64,000 bases of DNA from Archangium sp. (lineage in GTDB: Bacteria; Myxococcota; Myxococcia; Myxococcales; Myxococcaceae). The stretch is taken from the NCBI GenBank assembly GCA_030681645.1, contig JAUXRX010000007.1, positions 1 to 64,000 on the forward strand, read 5' to 3'. Both the position numbers and the translations under genes were made by a program. Shown here one piece after another: positions 43,348 to 52,253 of the stretch (the stretch's first letter is position 1; each line of letters opens with the position of its first letter). The notes under the pieces are model-generated. The model saw only the letters and a program-made list of their open reading frames with translations. It searched no databases and was not told the DNA's origin.

Positions 43348-45005
43348 CCGGGCGCGCCTTCACCGCGGTGCTGGCGGTGCTGGCCTTCGGGGCGGGGTGC
43401 CGCGTCGAGCGCGCCGAGCCTCCGCGCGGGGTGCTCACGCTCACGGCCTCGCAGTCGCAGGCCACGTGGATCCGCAACTTCAACCCCCTGATGCCGAGCT
43501 GCCGCTGGCCCTCGGCCGCGGGCATCTACGAGCCGCTGGCCGTCTACAACTCGGTCAAGGGCGAGTGGGTGCCGTGGCTGTCGACCCGGTGGGGCTGGCG
43601 CGACGAGGGCCTCACCCTGGCCTTCGAGGTGCGCGAGGGCGTCAAGTGGTCCGACGGGCAGCCCTTCACCGCCGACGACGTGGTCTTCACCTTCGAGCTG
43701 ATCAAGCGCTTCCCGGCCCTCGATCAGAAGTCCGTGTGGAAGTTCCTCGACGGCGTGAGCGTGGGCACCGACGGCGAGGTGCTCTTCACGTTCAAGCGCG
43801 TCTACGTGCCCGCCCTGCCGTGGATCGCTCATCAGCCGCTGGTGCCCCGGCACGTGTGGGCCGCCATCGAAGACCCGGTCGCCTTCACCAACCCCAACCC
43901 CGTCGCCACCGGCCCCTTCACCGAGGTGCGGTTGTTTCAGAACCAGGTGTACGAGCTGGGGAAGAACCCGAACTACTGGCAGCCGGGCAAGCCGGCGGTC
44001 GAGGCGCTCAGGCTCCCTGCGTTCCCGGGAAACGACCAGGCGAACCTGGCGCTGGTCGACGGCGAGCTCGACTGGGCGGCGAACTACGTGCCCGCGGTCG
44101 ACCGCGTCTTCGTGCGCAAGGACCCGGTGCACCACCACTACTGGTTCCCGCCCATCGGCAGCACCGTCTTCCTCTACGCCAACACCACCCGCGCGCCGCT
44201 GGGCGCGGTCTCGGTGCGCAAGGCGCTGAGCCTGGCCATCGATCGCGCCCTCGTCGTCGACGTGGCGATGTCCCGCTACACCACCGCGTCCGATGCCACG
44301 GCCCTCTCGTCCAGCTACGAAAAGTGGCGCGACCCGGCGGCGGTGGCGAAGGGCGGTTGGGTTGTCTTCGACCCCGTGCAGGCGGCGCGGCTGCTCGACG
44401 AGGCGGGGTTGAAGGTGAACGGGAAGGGGCAGCGGCTGCACCCCGACGGCAGGAAGCTCTCGCTGTCGATCGCGGTGGTCAACGGCTGGTCAGACTGGGT
44501 GCGCGCGGCGCAGGTGATCGCGCGCGGGTTCAAGAAGGTGGGCATCGACGCCTCGGTGCGGCTGCTGGACGAAGGCACCTGGTTCCAGCGGCTGCAGCAG
44601 GGCGACTTCGACCTCGCGGTGGGCTGGTCGTACGAAGGCGTGGCGCCCTACGAGTTCTATCGCTGGCTGATGAGCGCACAGACGGTGCTGCCGCTCGACA
44701 CGCCGTCGCCGGGAAACTGGCACCGCTACGGGAGCCTCGCGGCGGCGCCCATCTTCGCCGAGCTGGAGCGCACCACCGACCCCGTGCGCGAGCGTGAGCT
44801 CGAGGTGAAGCTGCAGGAGATCTTCGTGGACGAAGCGCCCGCCATTCCCCTCTTCCCCAACCCGTCCTGGGGCGAGTTCAACACGCGCCGCTTCGAAGGG
44901 TTCCCCGACGCGGCCAACCCCTGGGCGGCCCTGTCGCCCAACAAGATGCCCGACGCCCTGCTGGTGCTGACGGCGCTCAAGCCCCGCGCGGAGGCTGGCC
45001 GATGA
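43344..45005 (+). CDS. ABC transporter family-5 solute-binding lipoprotein (likely beta-glucooligosaccharide)
   Basis: A 553-aa predicted lipoprotein (lipobox FGAGC, Cys19) of the DppA/OppA family (SBP_bac_5): GIYEPLAVYN, FEVREGVKWSDGQPFTADDVVFTFEL and the ALSLAIDRALVVDVA block are clear. This family binds peptides in many bacteria, and cellobiose or other beta-glucosides in others. Here it sits between a GH16 gene and two permeases, all coupled by ATGA-type overlaps, so beta-1,3-glucan oligosaccharides are the likely cargo. The start is the ATG at 43344; the longer open frame antisense-like over GH16 is a shadow. Confidence 0.9.
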   Translation: MTGRAFTAVLAVLAFGAGCRVERAEPPRGVLTLTASQSQATWIRNFNPLMPSCRWPSAAGIYEPLAVYNSVKGEWVPWLSTRWGWRDEGLTLAFEVREGVKWSDGQPFTADDVVFTFELIKRFPALDQKSVWKFLDGVSVGTDGEVLFTFKRVYVPALPWIAHQPLVPRHVWAAIEDPVAFTNPNPVATGPFTEVRLFQNQVYELGKNPNYWQPGKPAVEALRLPAFPGNDQANLALVDGELDWAANYVPAVDRVFVRKDPVHHHYWFPPIGSTVFLYANTTRAPLGAVSVRKALSLAIDRALVVDVAMSRYTTASDATALSSSYEKWRDPAAVAKGGWVVFDPVQAARLLDEAGLKVNGKGQRLHPDGRKLSLSIAVVNGWSDWVRAAQVIARGFKKVGIDASVRLLDEGTWFQRLQQGDFDLAVGWSYEGVAPYEFYRWLMSAQTVLPLDTPSPGNWHRYGSLAAAPIFAELERTTDPVRERELEVKLQEIFVDEAPAIPLFPNPSWGEFNTRRFEGFPDAANPWAALSPNKMPDALLVLTALKPRAEAGR

Positions 45006-45985
45006 AGTTCCTGCTCAAGCGGCTGGCGTTCTACGGCCTGGCGGCCTTCTTCGCGGTCACCCTCAACTTCCTGCTGCCGCGGCTGATGCCGGGGGACGCC
45101 GCGGGAGCGATGTTCGCGCGCTTCCAGGGGCGGCTGTCGCCCGAGGCGCTCGAGGCGTTGAAGCGGGCCATCGGCATCAGCGACGGGCCGCTGTACCTGC
45201 AGTACTTCCACTACCTGCGCGATCTGCTGCACGGAGACCTCGGCATCTCGGTCAGCCAGTTCCCGGCGACGGTGGCCGAGGTGGTGTGGACCGGGCTGGG
45301 GTGGACGGTGCTGGTGGCGGGCTCCTCGTTGATCATCGGCTTCGTGCTGGGCACCGGCCTGGGGGTGCTGGCCGGCTGGCGCCGGGGCGGCCTCGTCGAC
45401 TCGGTGTTGCCGCCGACGCTCGCGTTCATCGGCGCCTTCCCCTACTTCTGGCTGGCGATGGGGCTGCTGTTTCTCTTCGGGTTCGAGTGGCGCTGGGTGC
45501 CGCTGCGGCACGCCTATTCCGACGGGGCGACGCCCGAGCTCAGCCCCGGCTTCATCGCCGACGTGCTGCGCCACGCGGCGCTGCCGATCTTCACGGTGGT
45601 GCTGGCGACCCTCGGCGGCTGGATGATGGGCATGCGCAGCGCGATGGTGGCCGTGCTGGGCACCGAGTACCTGGCGCTGGGCCGGGCCAAGGGGCTCTCG
45701 CCGGCGCGGCTGGCCTGGCGCTACGCCGCGCGCAACGCGCTGCTGCCCAACGTCACCAGCCTGGGCATGTCGCTGGGCTTCGTGCTGGGCGGCTCGCTGC
45801 TGACCGAGGTCGTCTTCTCGTACCCCGGGCTCGGCTTCCTGATGGTGCAGGCGGTGCGCGCGCAGGACTTCCCGGTGATGCAGGGGCTCTTCATCATGAT
45901 CACCTTCGCGGTGTTGTTCGCCAACGCCGTGGTGGACGTGCTGACCACGCTCATCGACCCGCGCACCCGCGGCAGGGAGGCCTGA
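45002..45985 (+). CDS. ABC transporter permease, DppB-type
   Basis: A 327-aa inner-membrane permease with six predicted transmembrane segments. It begins with the DppB-type MKFLLKRLAFYGLAAFF and includes the short EAA-like cytoplasmic loop (EYLALGRAKGLSPARLAWRYAARNALLP) that docks the ATPase. The ATG overlaps the stop of the binding-protein gene; the next permease starts 1 nt after its stop. It forms a heterodimer with that permease. The sequence places it in the peptide/nickel/oligosaccharide group. Confidence 0.92.
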   Translation: MKFLLKRLAFYGLAAFFAVTLNFLLPRLMPGDAAGAMFARFQGRLSPEALEALKRAIGISDGPLYLQYFHYLRDLLHGDLGISVSQFPATVAEVVWTGLGWTVLVAGSSLIIGFVLGTGLGVLAGWRRGGLVDSVLPPTLAFIGAFPYFWLAMGLLFLFGFEWRWVPLRHAYSDGATPELSPGFIADVLRHAALPIFTVVLATLGGWMMGMRSAMVAVLGTEYLALGRAKGLSPARLAWRYAARNALLPNVTSLGMSLGFVLGGSLLTEVVFSYPGLGFLMVQAVRAQDFPVMQGLFIMITFAVLFANAVVDVLTTLIDPRTRGREA

Positions 45986-45986
45986 C

Positions 45987-46922
45987 ATGGCGGCCTCGGC
46001 GAAGGGCTCGCGCTCGACGGGCTTCTCGATTCTCGGGCTGATCAAGACCAACGGTCGGGCCCAGCTGGGCCTGGGCATCCTCGCGCTCTTCGTGGTGGTG
46101 GCCGTGGTGGGGCCGCTGTTCATCGAAGACGCAGGCGCCTCGGTGGCGATCCCCTACCTCGAGCCCTCGTTCGCCCACCCCTTCGGCACCACCGGCCAGG
46201 GCCAGGACGTGCTGGCCCAGACCCTCGTGGGCACGCGCGCGTCGCTCTTCAACGGGCTGCTCGTGGGGCTGGCGGTGGTGCTGCTGGGCGCCGCGGTCGG
46301 CGTCACCGCCGGCTACTTCAGCGGGTGGGTCGACGACGGGCTGTCCCTGGCGGTCAACGTGCTGTTGGTGGTGCCCTCGCTGCCGCTGGCGATCGTGATC
46401 GCCGCGTACCTGCCCCCGGGGCCCTTCACGGTGGCCCTGGTGCTGGTGGGCACGGGGTGGGCGTGGAACGCGCGGGTGCTGCGGGTGCAGACGCTCTCGC
46501 TGCGGGAACGCGACTACGTGCTGGCGGCGCGCGTCTCGGGTGAGCCGCACTGGCGCATCATCTTCGTGGAGATGCTGCCGAACATGGGCCCCATCCTCCT
46601 CACCCAGCTGGTGGGCGCGACCACCTACGCCATCGGGGCGCAGGTCGGCCTCGAGTTCCTCGGGCTGGGCGACGTGGGCAGCGTGACGTGGGGGTCGAAC
46701 CTGTACTGGGCGAGCAACGACCAGGCGCTCTTGACCGGCGCGTGGTGGACCTTCGTGCCCACCGGCACCTGCATCGCCCTGGTGGGCTTCGCGCTGTCGC
46801 TGCTCAACACCTCGGTCGACGAGGCCACCAACCCGGCCCTGCGGGTCGAGCGCTCGTGGCGGGCGTACCTGAAGAAGAAGGGCGTGCTGCCCGGCATGGT
46901 GACCCCGGTGGTGCCGCCATGA
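45987..46922 (+). CDS. ABC transporter permease, DppC-type
   Basis: A 311-aa inner-membrane permease. It has the DppC-type N-terminal helix, the conserved HPFGTTGQGQDVLAQTLVG stretch, and the ATPase-docking loop around RERDYVLAARVSGEPHWRI. Its stop overlaps the ATG of the ATPase gene. It is the partner of the DppB-type permease directly upstream. Confidence 0.92.
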   Translation: MAASAKGSRSTGFSILGLIKTNGRAQLGLGILALFVVVAVVGPLFIEDAGASVAIPYLEPSFAHPFGTTGQGQDVLAQTLVGTRASLFNGLLVGLAVVLLGAAVGVTAGYFSGWVDDGLSLAVNVLLVVPSLPLAIVIAAYLPPGPFTVALVLVGTGWAWNARVLRVQTLSLRERDYVLAARVSGEPHWRIIFVEMLPNMGPILLTQLVGATTYAIGAQVGLEFLGLGDVGSVTWGSNLYWASNDQALLTGAWWTFVPTGTCIALVGFALSLLNTSVDEATNPALRVERSWRAYLKKKGVLPGMVTPVVPP

Positions 46923-47947
46923 CCGGCCCGGTGCTCGACGTGAAGAACCTCTGCGTCGACTACGTGTCGGCGCAGGGCCTGGTGCACGTGGTCGACGACG
47001 TCTCCATCACCCTGCGGCGGGGCGAGGTGCACGGGCTGGTGGGCGAGTCGGGCTGCGGGAAGTCGACGCTGGCGCGCGCGCTGCTGCGGGTGCTGGGGCC
47101 TCCGGCGGTGATCAGCGGCGGCTCGGGGATGCGGGAGGGCGCAGAGCTGCTGCAGAGGTGCGCCCGGCAGCTCGACGCGGTGCGCTGGGTGCGCATGGCC
47201 ATCGTGTTCCAGGGTGCCATCGACGCGCTCAACCCGGTGCTGCGCATCAGCGAGCAGCTGGTCGACGCGCTGGCCGCCCACGGGGTGAACGATCGCGACG
47301 AGGCGAACGAGCGGGCGAAGAAGCTGGTCGACCGGGTCTCGCTGCCGCGGCGCGTGCTCACCGCCTTTCCGCACGAGCTCTCGGGCGGCATGCGCCAGCG
47401 GGTGGTGATCGCCATGGCGCTGGCCCTGGGGCCGCAGGTGCTGCTGATGGACGAGCCCACCACCGCGCTCGACGTGGTGGTGCAGGCCGAGATCCTCGAC
47501 GAGCTCGATCGCCTGCGGCGCGAGATGGGCTTCGCGGTGTTGCTGGTCTCGCACGACCTGCCCCTGATGCTCGAGCGCTGCGATCGCATCAGCGTGATGT
47601 ACGCCGGGCGCATCGTGGAATCGGGCCCGGTCGAGGCCTATCGCAGCGGGGTGCCCAGCCACCCCAACGCCGCACACCTCCCCGGTCACCCGTACGTGCA
47701 GCACCTGCTGCAGTCCTTCCCCCGCCTCGAAGGCCCGCGCACCATCAACCGCGCGCTCGAGGGGACCCCGCCCAGCCTGTTTTCCCCGCCGCCGGGCTGC
47801 CGCTTTCACCCGCGCTGCCCGGCCGTGATGCCCGTCTGCAAGGTGGAGCAGCCGCGGTTGACCCGCCTTCCCGGGCAGCCGGCCGACCACGTCGCCGCCT
47901 GTCACCTCATCACGCAGCCGGCCCCGGGTGACGGTCAGTCGACGTAG
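46919..47947 (+). CDS. ABC transporter ATP-binding protein, DppD-type
   Basis: A 342-aa ATPase. Walker A is GESGCGKST, the signature is LSGGMRQR, Walker B is LLMDEPTTALD, and a switch His lies in LLVSHD. The oligopeptide-transporter C-terminal Cys motif (GCRFHPRCPAVMPVC) is present. The ATG overlaps the permease stop; a longer frame from 46688 is a shadow. The 3' end overlaps by 13 bp the convergent lipoprotein gene. DppD-type ATPases work with a DppF-type partner, which is found at the start of the next divergent operon at 53610-54563. Confidence 0.93.
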   Translation: MTGPVLDVKNLCVDYVSAQGLVHVVDDVSITLRRGEVHGLVGESGCGKSTLARALLRVLGPPAVISGGSGMREGAELLQRCARQLDAVRWVRMAIVFQGAIDALNPVLRISEQLVDALAAHGVNDRDEANERAKKLVDRVSLPRRVLTAFPHELSGGMRQRVVIAMALALGPQVLLMDEPTTALDVVVQAEILDELDRLRREMGFAVLLVSHDLPLMLERCDRISVMYAGRIVESGPVEAYRSGVPSHPNAAHLPGHPYVQHLLQSFPRLEGPRTINRALEGTPPSLFSPPPGCRFHPRCPAVMPVCKVEQPRLTRLPGQPADHVAACHLITQPAPGDGQST

Positions 47948-48588
47948 ACGTCGTCGATCAACAGCACCTCGTTCGTGCGCGCGGTGCCGCCATTCTGATC
48001 GTTGCCGATGGTGAAGGGCGAGCGCATGCGGGCCAGGTCGAGCCCGGGGAAGTCTGCGAGGGGAATCGAGAGGCTGTGCCACCTGCCGTCGGCGACCCAG
48101 CCGTAGTCGTTGGCCCTCACCTGCAGGGTGACCTCGGCGTTGCCGGGCGAGGGGCCGAAGTACAGCACCCTGATCGCGATGATCGAGAGCCCCGGGTCGG
48201 ACGAGAAGAGGCTCACGTGCAGGGTGGTCCACCCGGTGAGGTTGGTGGGCTGGTCCCAGAAGAGCCCGCCGCCCCAGAAGCCGGTGCCGTTGAAGTTGAG
48301 CTGATCTGACTGCAGGCCCTCGACGCGCTCTTCCGAGGGCTCGGTCGAGTAGCTGTTGCTGAAGATGTAGTAGTGATCGATCGGCACCCGGTCGGACGCG
48401 CCGCCTTCGTAGAACGGGCCGAAGGCCAGCCGTCGCGAGCCTTCCACGAAGGGGAAGGGCCCTGGCCTGACCTCGGGCGCGCCACCGTCGCCGAACACCG
48501 CGGGGAGGCCGGAGTAGTCGGGCACACCCGGGTCCGGGCGGCAGGCGGCGATCGTCAGCACCAGGCTGATCAGCACCAGAGCACGCAT
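47935..48588 (-). CDS. Small lipoprotein with jelly-roll, probably carbohydrate-binding
   Basis: A 217-aa predicted lipoprotein (lipobox TIAAC, Cys16). The ATG at 48588 is chosen because the signal peptide begins there; the frame is open upstream without a ribosome site. The mature part looks like a beta-sandwich of the type found in glycan-binding modules (WTTLHVSLFSS, WHSLSIPLADFPGLDL, ending LLIDDVYVD). This ending resembles the WNELTVGLPAF ... FFLDNIYF ending of the lipoprotein at 54826, so both may carry the same module. It is the last gene of the ATPase-GH1-barrel operon and overlaps the convergent ATPase gene by 13 bp. Ligand unknown. Confidence 0.7.
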   Translation of the reverse strand: MRALVLISLVLTIAACRPDPGVPDYSGLPAVFGDGGAPEVRPGPFPFVEGSRRLAFGPFYEGGASDRVPIDHYYIFSNSYSTEPSEERVEGLQSDQLNFNGTGFWGGGLFWDQPTNLTGWTTLHVSLFSSDPGLSIIAIRVLYFGPSPGNAEVTLQVRANDYGWVADGRWHSLSIPLADFPGLDLARMRSPFTIGNDQNGGTARTNEVLLIDDVYVD

Positions 48589-48589
48589 G

Positions 48590-49210
48590 TCACCGGCCTC
48601 CGTCGGGAGCGGTGTAATCGGTGGTGCGCACGACCGAGGCCTCGCCACCGTCGATGCCTTCGATGAGTTGATAGCCGCGCATCGGCGAACCCAGCCCCAC
48701 CGCACCCTGGAAGGCGAGCACGTCGATGGAGAAGAACGTGACGCCGTCACCCTGGTAGCTGACCGAGTGGGGGAAGTAGTCCAGCGAGGCGCGGTAGCCG
48801 GCGATGGCCATGTCGCGCACCTGCGCTTCGGTGACCTCGTCCGCGAAGGCGCCGCTCTGCGCGATCTCGCCGAGCATCTGCGCGGTGTAGAACTGGTTCT
48901 CGCCGGTCGGCTCCTGCGTGAGCGCGGTGGCGAAGGCGTAGAAGGCGGGCACCCCGCCCACGCTGCCCAGCAACTGCCACTTGGTGCCGACGCCGCCGTC
49001 GGGCTGGCTCTTCAGGTTCGGCCCGGCGAAGCGGAAGGGGTTGGCCGGGTCCCGCGTCACCGAGGTGCTGGGGTAGACGCCCTCGGTGAAGTCGATCGGC
49101 TTGAAGCGCAGGCCGGTGACGTTGGTGCCGAAGCGGTACTGCGCAGGAGGGCCGCAGGCCGCCAGCGCGAGGAGGACCACCAGGAACCGGTTAGAGGCTG
49201 AAGCGGACAT
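48590..49210 (-). CDS. Small lipoprotein of unknown function in the glucan locus
   Basis: A 206-aa predicted lipoprotein (lipobox LALAAC, Cys19). The mature sequence has no recognised motif; it includes FRFAGPNLKSQPDGGVGTKWQ cut short here, and aromatic strands (YFPHSVSYQGDGVTFFSID). Its first 20 bp overlap the end of the barrel-glycosidase gene and the next lipoprotein begins one base after its stop, so the three are in one operon. A role at the surface in glucan binding is inferred only from position. Confidence 0.7.
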   Translation of the reverse strand: MSASASNRFLVVLLALAACGPPAQYRFGTNVTGLRFKPIDFTEGVYPSTSVTRDPANPFRFAGPNLKSQPDGGVGTKWQLLGSVGGVPAFYAFATALTQEPTGENQFYTAQMLGEIAQSGAFADEVTEAQVRDMAIAGYRASLDYFPHSVSYQGDGVTFFSIDVLAFQGAVGLGSPMRGYQLIEGIDGGEASVVRTTDYTAPDGGR

Positions 49211-52200
49211 AGGTCTTCACCTCCCATTCATTGCCGACGATGGCTTGAGTGAGATCGTAGCGGTTGGAGTTGACGTCGAGGACGCGGTACTTGCCGGCGA
49301 TACCGATCTTCGTCTGCACCGGCACGAACCAGCGGGGGGCGGTCGCCGTCCACGCGATGTCGAGCATGCTCTGCACCCGGAAGGTGAGGTCGAAGTCGCG
49401 GTGGTAGTCGTAGGGGCCGAAGTCGTTGAGCTTGAAGGCGCCGGTGATGACCAGCCGCGAATAGTCGAGCCGCGCTTCGATGCCCGCCCGGGTGACCACC
49501 CGGTTGGAATCGCCGTTGGCCTGCGCGGTGCCACCCCAGAGCGCACCGGCCAGGTGCATGCCGCCGGCGTTGGCGACGAACCGGGCCCACACCTCGATCA
49601 GATCGCGGGCCGGCACCGAGTTGGGGAAGGCGAAGACCTGGCCCGAGCCGAGCACGCCGAGGCCCGCGTCCTGGCGGGTGGGCAGGTGTTTGTAGATGAC
49701 GTCGAGGCTGGCGGCGAAGGGGGCGTTCTCCTTCTGCGCGTTGTCCCAGGCGAAGAACCAGCTGGCGGGAGTGGGGTCGAAGACCAGCAGCAGCTCGGCG
49801 GCGAGCATTTCCCGGTTGGAACGCACCCAGAACGGGTCGGTGAGCTGGTTCCGGGGGACGGCGCCCGCGTAGTAGTTGCCGCCCTTCGGATCGTAGACGT
49901 CGCCGAGGGCGGGGAGCGGGGCGACGAGGGGCTTCTGGTACAGCACGTTGGGCGCGAGCTGGAAGCTGGGTCCCAGTTGGAACACCGCGCCAGCGATGCC
50001 GTGGGCGTGGTTGCCCTGGCCGCTCTCCTTGAGACGAAAGCCGGCCAGGGTGATGGTCTGGTCGGTCAGGCTGTCAGCCACCAGGCCGCGGTAGCCCCCC
50101 TGGGCGTAGAAGCTGGCGATGCCGCCGCTCCAGGTGACCTTGGCCTTGGCGCCGAGCGTGTCGTACCAGCGCACCGTGTCGTCGAGGATCCAGTAGCCGG
50201 AGTTGAAGTACGAGGGCTGGCTCGGCGGCGCGACCACCGCGTTGGTGAAGGAGCGCCCCACGCGGTCGTACCCGGCGATGATGCCGCCCGCCTCGAGCTT
50301 CCAGCCGCCCGACTTCCAGCCCGCATACAGCGTGGTCTTGGCGGTCTGCGGCACCGGGAGCGCCGCGCTGGCGGCGACCGAGGCCCGCTGCGCGATGTCC
50401 TGCTGGTGCATCAGCGCCAGCTCGACCGACCCGAACTTGCGATCGTACTTGCCGATCACCGAGGGGTTGGCCCCCCAGTACAGCTGCTCACCGAAGGCGA
50501 TCTTGAGGCCCTCGAGCGCCTTGTGGCCGGTGAAGACCACGCCGTTGGGGGCGTCGACGTTGTACTGATCGACCGCCGGTTGGTAGTTCGCTTCGGGGTA
50601 GAGGGCGAAGAAGTCGCCTTCGTAGCCCCAGTGGTAGTGGCCCTTGCGGAAGAAGCCGGTCACGTCGAACCACGCCTCGTTCCACTCGAGCTCGGCCTGG
50701 TAGATCTTCAACGTCAGCGGCCCGCGCCGCTCGAAGTAGATCTCGTCGATGGGGTTGGTGGCGACGTTGCCCAGGAAGTTCATGATCACCTTGCCGCGGA
50801 TCGACGCCGTCGGCTGGACCTCGACGCCGAGGAAGACCGACTGCGTGTGATCGAAGCGGGTGGTGGCCCGCAGCGGGTCGTTGAGGCGGATGCCGCCGGT
50901 GGTGAAGGTCGAGATCTCCACCGCGGTGTCGGTGAGGTGCACCATCTGCTGCAGCGTCTGCAGCGCGCTCGAGACCCCGATGTTGCGGTCGGCGGCGGCT
51001 TCCCTGGCGGCGGCCCTCAGGTCGATGGCGTCCCAGTGCTGCTGCAGCTGCGCGGCGGTGACGCCTTCCCCGTAGGGGTCGAGCGAGAAGCCCCGCTGCA
51101 GCACGAAGTAGGCGGCGCGCGGGTGGAGCGGGATCACCTCGCCCGGGGCGGAAGGATCCTTGGCCATGATCCCCCACCACTCCTCGTTCATGTTGTTCTC
51201 GCCCTCGACGTAGTCTTCCCTGTACCCGCCGTTGGCCCACGCCGCGGTGGTGTCGTGGACATCGAGGCGCGCGTCCTGGAGGTACTTCCACCAGCCGTCC
51301 GACCACTGGAAGGTGAAGCCGCCGATGGAGTTGCCGGCCAGGCCCTTGCCCGAGCTCTGGAGGTCGATCTCCCTCCATTGATCGCGCAGGACGCTGGCCT
51401 GGGTCAGCTCGTCTTCGCGCTGTTCCCTGGTGTTGTACGCGTCGGCGCCGAACTCGGTGAACACGAAGGGAACGCCGAGCTTCTCCTTCACCACCTGGAA
51501 GAGCGTGCCGGCCGAGCGCCCGCGGTAGACGTTGGCGCCCATCACGTCGAGGCCCTGGCAGTGCTTCGCGATCAGGTCGATGAACTGGAGATCGCCGTTG
51601 GCCATCGCCACCGGGTGGGCCGGGTCCTTCTGCTTGAGGTCTCCGATCACTTCGCCGAAGAGGCTGTAGAGCGCCTCGGCGCGCGCGTCCTGCTTCTGGG
51701 CCAGGGGAAGGTTCGCGATGGCCGCGCTCTCCCATTCCAGGCCGTAGTTGTTCTCGTTGCCCAGCAGCCACATCAAGAGCCCGGGCGTGTCCTTGAAGCC
51801 GTCGACCAGGGTGCCCACTTCGTTGCGGATCACCTCGCGGGTGCGCCGATCGGAATAGTCGAGGACGGGGACCCACACCCCGTCGATCGACATGCCGTAG
51901 CGGCCCAGCGTGTGGTTGAGCACCGTGTAGATGCCGAACTTCTCGAAGACGTAGCGGATCCACTTCGAGGGCATGCCCGCGTACACGCGGATGACGTTGA
52001 CGTGCATGGCCTTGAGGAGCGCCATCTCGTTGTCCAGGGCCCGCTGGATCTCGGGCTCGGGCCGCTCCCAGAGGGAATAGGTGTAGTTGGTGTCGACGGG
52101 GAAGTAGTCCCAGTTCATGCCGCGCAGCATCAGCGGCTTCCCGTCGACCTCCAGGCGCGAGCCGTTCTCGTCGGTGACGACGTGAATGCCCCGCGTCTCG

Positions 52201-52253
52201 TCTGCCAACGCCGGAGCGCCTGCCAGCAGCGCGAGCAGCAGCGAAGCTCTCAT
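49191..52253 (-). CDS. Clan GH-A TIM-barrel glycosidase fused to a predicted outer-membrane beta-barrel
   Basis: A 1020-aa exported protein with a Sec signal peptide (residues 1-17, MRASLLLALLAGAPALA). Residues ~25-400 are a TIM barrel of the GH2-like/GH-A type: LRGMNWDYF, acid/base E167 in MWLLGNENNYG, nucleophile E267 in FVFTEFGADAY, and GGFTFQWSDGWW. A short helical link (~425-470) leads into ~530 residues of alternating hydrophobic and polar strands rich in Tyr/Trp (FDVTGFFRKGHYHWGYEGDFF, QFQLAPNVLYQK-like strands), as in outer-membrane barrels. The TIM part could also be compared with GH72/GH17 beta-1,3-glucanosyltransferases. Its start overlaps the GH1 stop (ATGA). A surface-tethered glucanase or transglycosylase is inferred. 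Confidence 0.7.
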   Translation of the reverse strand: MRASLLLALLAGAPALADETRGIHVVTDENGSRLEVDGKPLMLRGMNWDYFPVDTNYTYSLWERPEPEIQRALDNEMALLKAMHVNVIRVYAGMPSKWIRYVFEKFGIYTVLNHTLGRYGMSIDGVWVPVLDYSDRRTREVIRNEVGTLVDGFKDTPGLLMWLLGNENNYGLEWESAAIANLPLAQKQDARAEALYSLFGEVIGDLKQKDPAHPVAMANGDLQFIDLIAKHCQGLDVMGANVYRGRSAGTLFQVVKEKLGVPFVFTEFGADAYNTREQREDELTQASVLRDQWREIDLQSSGKGLAGNSIGGFTFQWSDGWWKYLQDARLDVHDTTAAWANGGYREDYVEGENNMNEEWWGIMAKDPSAPGEVIPLHPRAAYFVLQRGFSLDPYGEGVTAAQLQQHWDAIDLRAAAREAAADRNIGVSSALQTLQQMVHLTDTAVEISTFTTGGIRLNDPLRATTRFDHTQSVFLGVEVQPTASIRGKVIMNFLGNVATNPIDEIYFERRGPLTLKIYQAELEWNEAWFDVTGFFRKGHYHWGYEGDFFALYPEANYQPAVDQYNVDAPNGVVFTGHKALEGLKIAFGEQLYWGANPSVIGKYDRKFGSVELALMHQQDIAQRASVAASAALPVPQTAKTTLYAGWKSGGWKLEAGGIIAGYDRVGRSFTNAVVAPPSQPSYFNSGYWILDDTVRWYDTLGAKAKVTWSGGIASFYAQGGYRGLVADSLTDQTITLAGFRLKESGQGNHAHGIAGAVFQLGPSFQLAPNVLYQKPLVAPLPALGDVYDPKGGNYYAGAVPRNQLTDPFWVRSNREMLAAELLLVFDPTPASWFFAWDNAQKENAPFAASLDVIYKHLPTRQDAGLGVLGSGQVFAFPNSVPARDLIEVWARFVANAGGMHLAGALWGGTAQANGDSNRVVTRAGIEARLDYSRLVITGAFKLNDFGPYDYHRDFDLTFRVQSMLDIAWTATAPRWFVPVQTKIGIAGKYRVLDVNSNRYDLTQAIVGNEWEVKTYVRFSL

